Positions 57,089 through 57,930 of a stretch of DNA of 57,930 nucleotides are shown here, piece by piece. The stretch is from contig JAEELW010000128.1 in assembly GCA_016282915.1 (NCBI GenBank), positions 1 through 57,930 on the forward strand, in the 5' to 3' direction. The notes below the pieces were generated by a model, which saw only the letters and a list, made by a program, of their open reading frames with translations, did not search any database and was not told the DNA's origin. The position numbers and the translations under genes are program-made. The DNA is from Lachnospiraceae bacterium. Its GTDB lineage: Bacteria > Bacillota > Clostridia > Lachnospirales > Lachnospiraceae. The number at the start of each line of letters is the position of its first letter. Position 1 is the stretch's first letter.

Positions 57089-57685
57089 ATGAAAAAGAAC
57101 GGTAAGAAAAGTAAGGACAGGCTTTTCAATTCCAAAAATTTTGTGTTTACATCAGGAGAAGTAAAGGAAACATGCTTCGACCGGCCGTGGACCATCAGCC
57201 GCAAGCATACAGGCGATGTTGTCGGTACGCTTACGATAGCGGAACCGGATGAGTTCGAGATCACCGAATCGATCTACGATTTCACGGGGGAGCTTAATGT
57301 AGATGAATACACCGAAATAATCAGAGCAGTGAATGATTGCATTATTCATTCCAGATTTGAAAATGTTTCGTATATCAAGATCAATGCGGAAGATATTAAC
57401 ACGGATATTGAAGAAGCACTCTGGCGCTTAGAGTTTAAGGGAGACCCGATTGACAGACAATATATGCTCTGGGAATGTCCTGTAGACAGATATATGGAAC
57501 TGTATCTCTGCCTCGGAATGGCAATGGGCGCGGCTGTAGGCGGAGCTGTGGGTAATATTGGAATTTCTATGAGCATAGGTATGGTGCTTGGGGTAGCGCT
57601 TGGAAGCGCAATGGACAGTTCACACAAGAAGACCCGTGACAGCTTATACCAGAAGCGCGTGGACGCGGCTTCGAAGAGAGACTAA
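57089..57685 (+). CDS. Hypothetical protein with glycine-zipper membrane segment
   Basis: A 198-aa protein with GAGAGGAG before its ATG. Residues 1-135 are soluble and mixed alpha/beta (FNSKNFVFTSGEVKETCFD, NVDEYTEIIRAVNDCIIHS). Residues about 138-178 form two short hydrophobic helices rich in Gly and Ala (GMAMGAAVGGAVGN and GMVLGVALGSAMD), a glycine-zipper arrangement that packs tightly in membranes. The C-terminus is basic. No known family for the soluble part. It follows padR on the same strand and may be regulated by it. Confidence 0.7.
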   Translation: MKKNGKKSKDRLFNSKNFVFTSGEVKETCFDRPWTISRKHTGDVVGTLTIAEPDEFEITESIYDFTGELNVDEYTEIIRAVNDCIIHSRFENVSYIKINAEDINTDIEEALWRLEFKGDPIDRQYMLWECPVDRYMELYLCLGMAMGAAVGGAVGNIGISMSIGMVLGVALGSAMDSSHKKTRDSLYQKRVDAASKRD

Positions 57686-57720
57686 GGGGGATCTGTGCGC
57701 CTTTGTAGCGGCTTCCGGCA

Positions 57721-57813
57721 CTATCGCATCCCCCGCATCACGTCGATGGCCCTTTTATAGTACAGTTCCTCCGCATGGAGAGTATGAACTAAAGTCTGTA
57801 AATTCATAAACAT
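57721..57813 (-). other. Possible remnant of a minus-strand gene next to the IS element
   Basis: A 30-codon frame (MFMNLQTLVHTLHAEELYYK and onward) ends in TAG at 57723-57721. It reads like the end of a protein and borders the IS256-type element, so it may be the remainder of a gene cut by insertion. There is no ribosome binding site. Confidence 0.3.
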
Positions 57814-57855
57814 AAAAAAGGTCTTCTATGGTACACTATCCAAAGGAGGCCTTTT

Positions 57856-57930
57856 ATGATGGCAAAAAGAGAAAAGAAACCCGTACACCATGTTCAGATG
57901 ACCGAGGGCAAACGCCAGATCATCCAGCAG
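57856..57930 (+). mobile_element. IS256-family transposase, 5' end only
   Basis: ATGATG at 57856 follows AAAGGAGG; the visible 25 codons (REKKPVHHVQMTEGKRQII) match the N-terminus of IS256-type transposases common in Lachnospiraceae. The rest lies beyond the window. The left end of the element must be between about 57814 and 57842, but its terminal inverted repeat cannot be defined without the right end. Confidence 0.75.

Overview
The window looks like chromosomal DNA from a Gram-positive anaerobe of the Clostridia, most likely a gut or rumen Lachnospiraceae. This is an inference from GC of roughly 50 percent, strong AGGAGG-type ribosome binding sites, sigma-A promoters of the TTGACA-17-TATAAT type, a T-box riboswitch before pheS, a CsoR/CopA copper module, a GH10 xylanase lipoprotein, a CD3324-type protein, and small GGACGGTCC palindromic repeats. 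No rRNA, tRNA, CRISPR or phage genes were found. Most genes are on the minus strand.

Left part (1-29.7 kb): a minus-strand group runs from pncB through a zinc-ribbon membrane protein, a GH25 muramidase and a 101-aa protein to a membrane protein carrying an L7/L12-like domain that is cut by the window edge. On the plus strand follow a heterodimeric ABC exporter (one canonical and one degenerate ATP site) and a secreted GH10 xylanase. Then come a translationally coupled pair of MutS-like ATPases without mismatch-recognition domains, a membrane diguanylate cyclase, a repeat-rich Ala/Gln/Pro protein with a terminal zinc ribbon, and a PAS-GGDEF-EAL phosphodiesterase. A sulfur block follows (Rrf2/CymR-like regulator, cysK, metY, and a second cysteine synthase coupled to a lipoprotein gene). 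It is followed by csoR-copA under two CsoR-type palindromes, with CopZ fused in frame to the end of CopA, and by a beta-helix-like lipoprotein.

Middle (29.8-46.4 kb): a complete ABC-2 transporter plus NarL-type two-component operon resembling lnrLMN-lnrJK of Bacillus; a small membrane protein; pheS-pheT behind a Phe T-box with a UUC specifier; an SLC13-like anion transporter; a block holding a CrtI-like FAD enzyme, a TetR regulator, a glycerol-1-phosphate-dehydrogenase-like enzyme and a histidine phosphatase; and an ECF sigma / zinc-finger anti-sigma pair.

Right part (46.4-57.9 kb): an accessory-looking stretch of small stand-alone enzymes and decaying genes. It holds an HELGH metallopeptidase-like protein, a histidine phosphatase fused to an ANT(6)-type streptomycin adenylyltransferase, a lipoprotein, two Nudix hydrolases, an esterase, a hygromycin-kinase remnant lacking its catalytic Asp, an HD protein with an in-frame TAA before its conserved tail, a VOC protein, a glutaredoxin-like protein overlapping a YcaQ-type crosslink glycosylase, a MerR-like protein, truncated genes, a PadR regulator with a glycine-zipper protein, and finally the start of an IS256-type transposase. 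The content suggests drug and nucleotide detoxification in a region exposed to gene gain and loss. The most unusual items are the MutS-like pair, the phosphatase-ANT(6) fusion, the CopA-CopZ fusion with an internal ribosome binding site, the G1P dehydrogenase/CrtI-like block, and the palindromic repeats, one of which supplies the -35 box of pncB.
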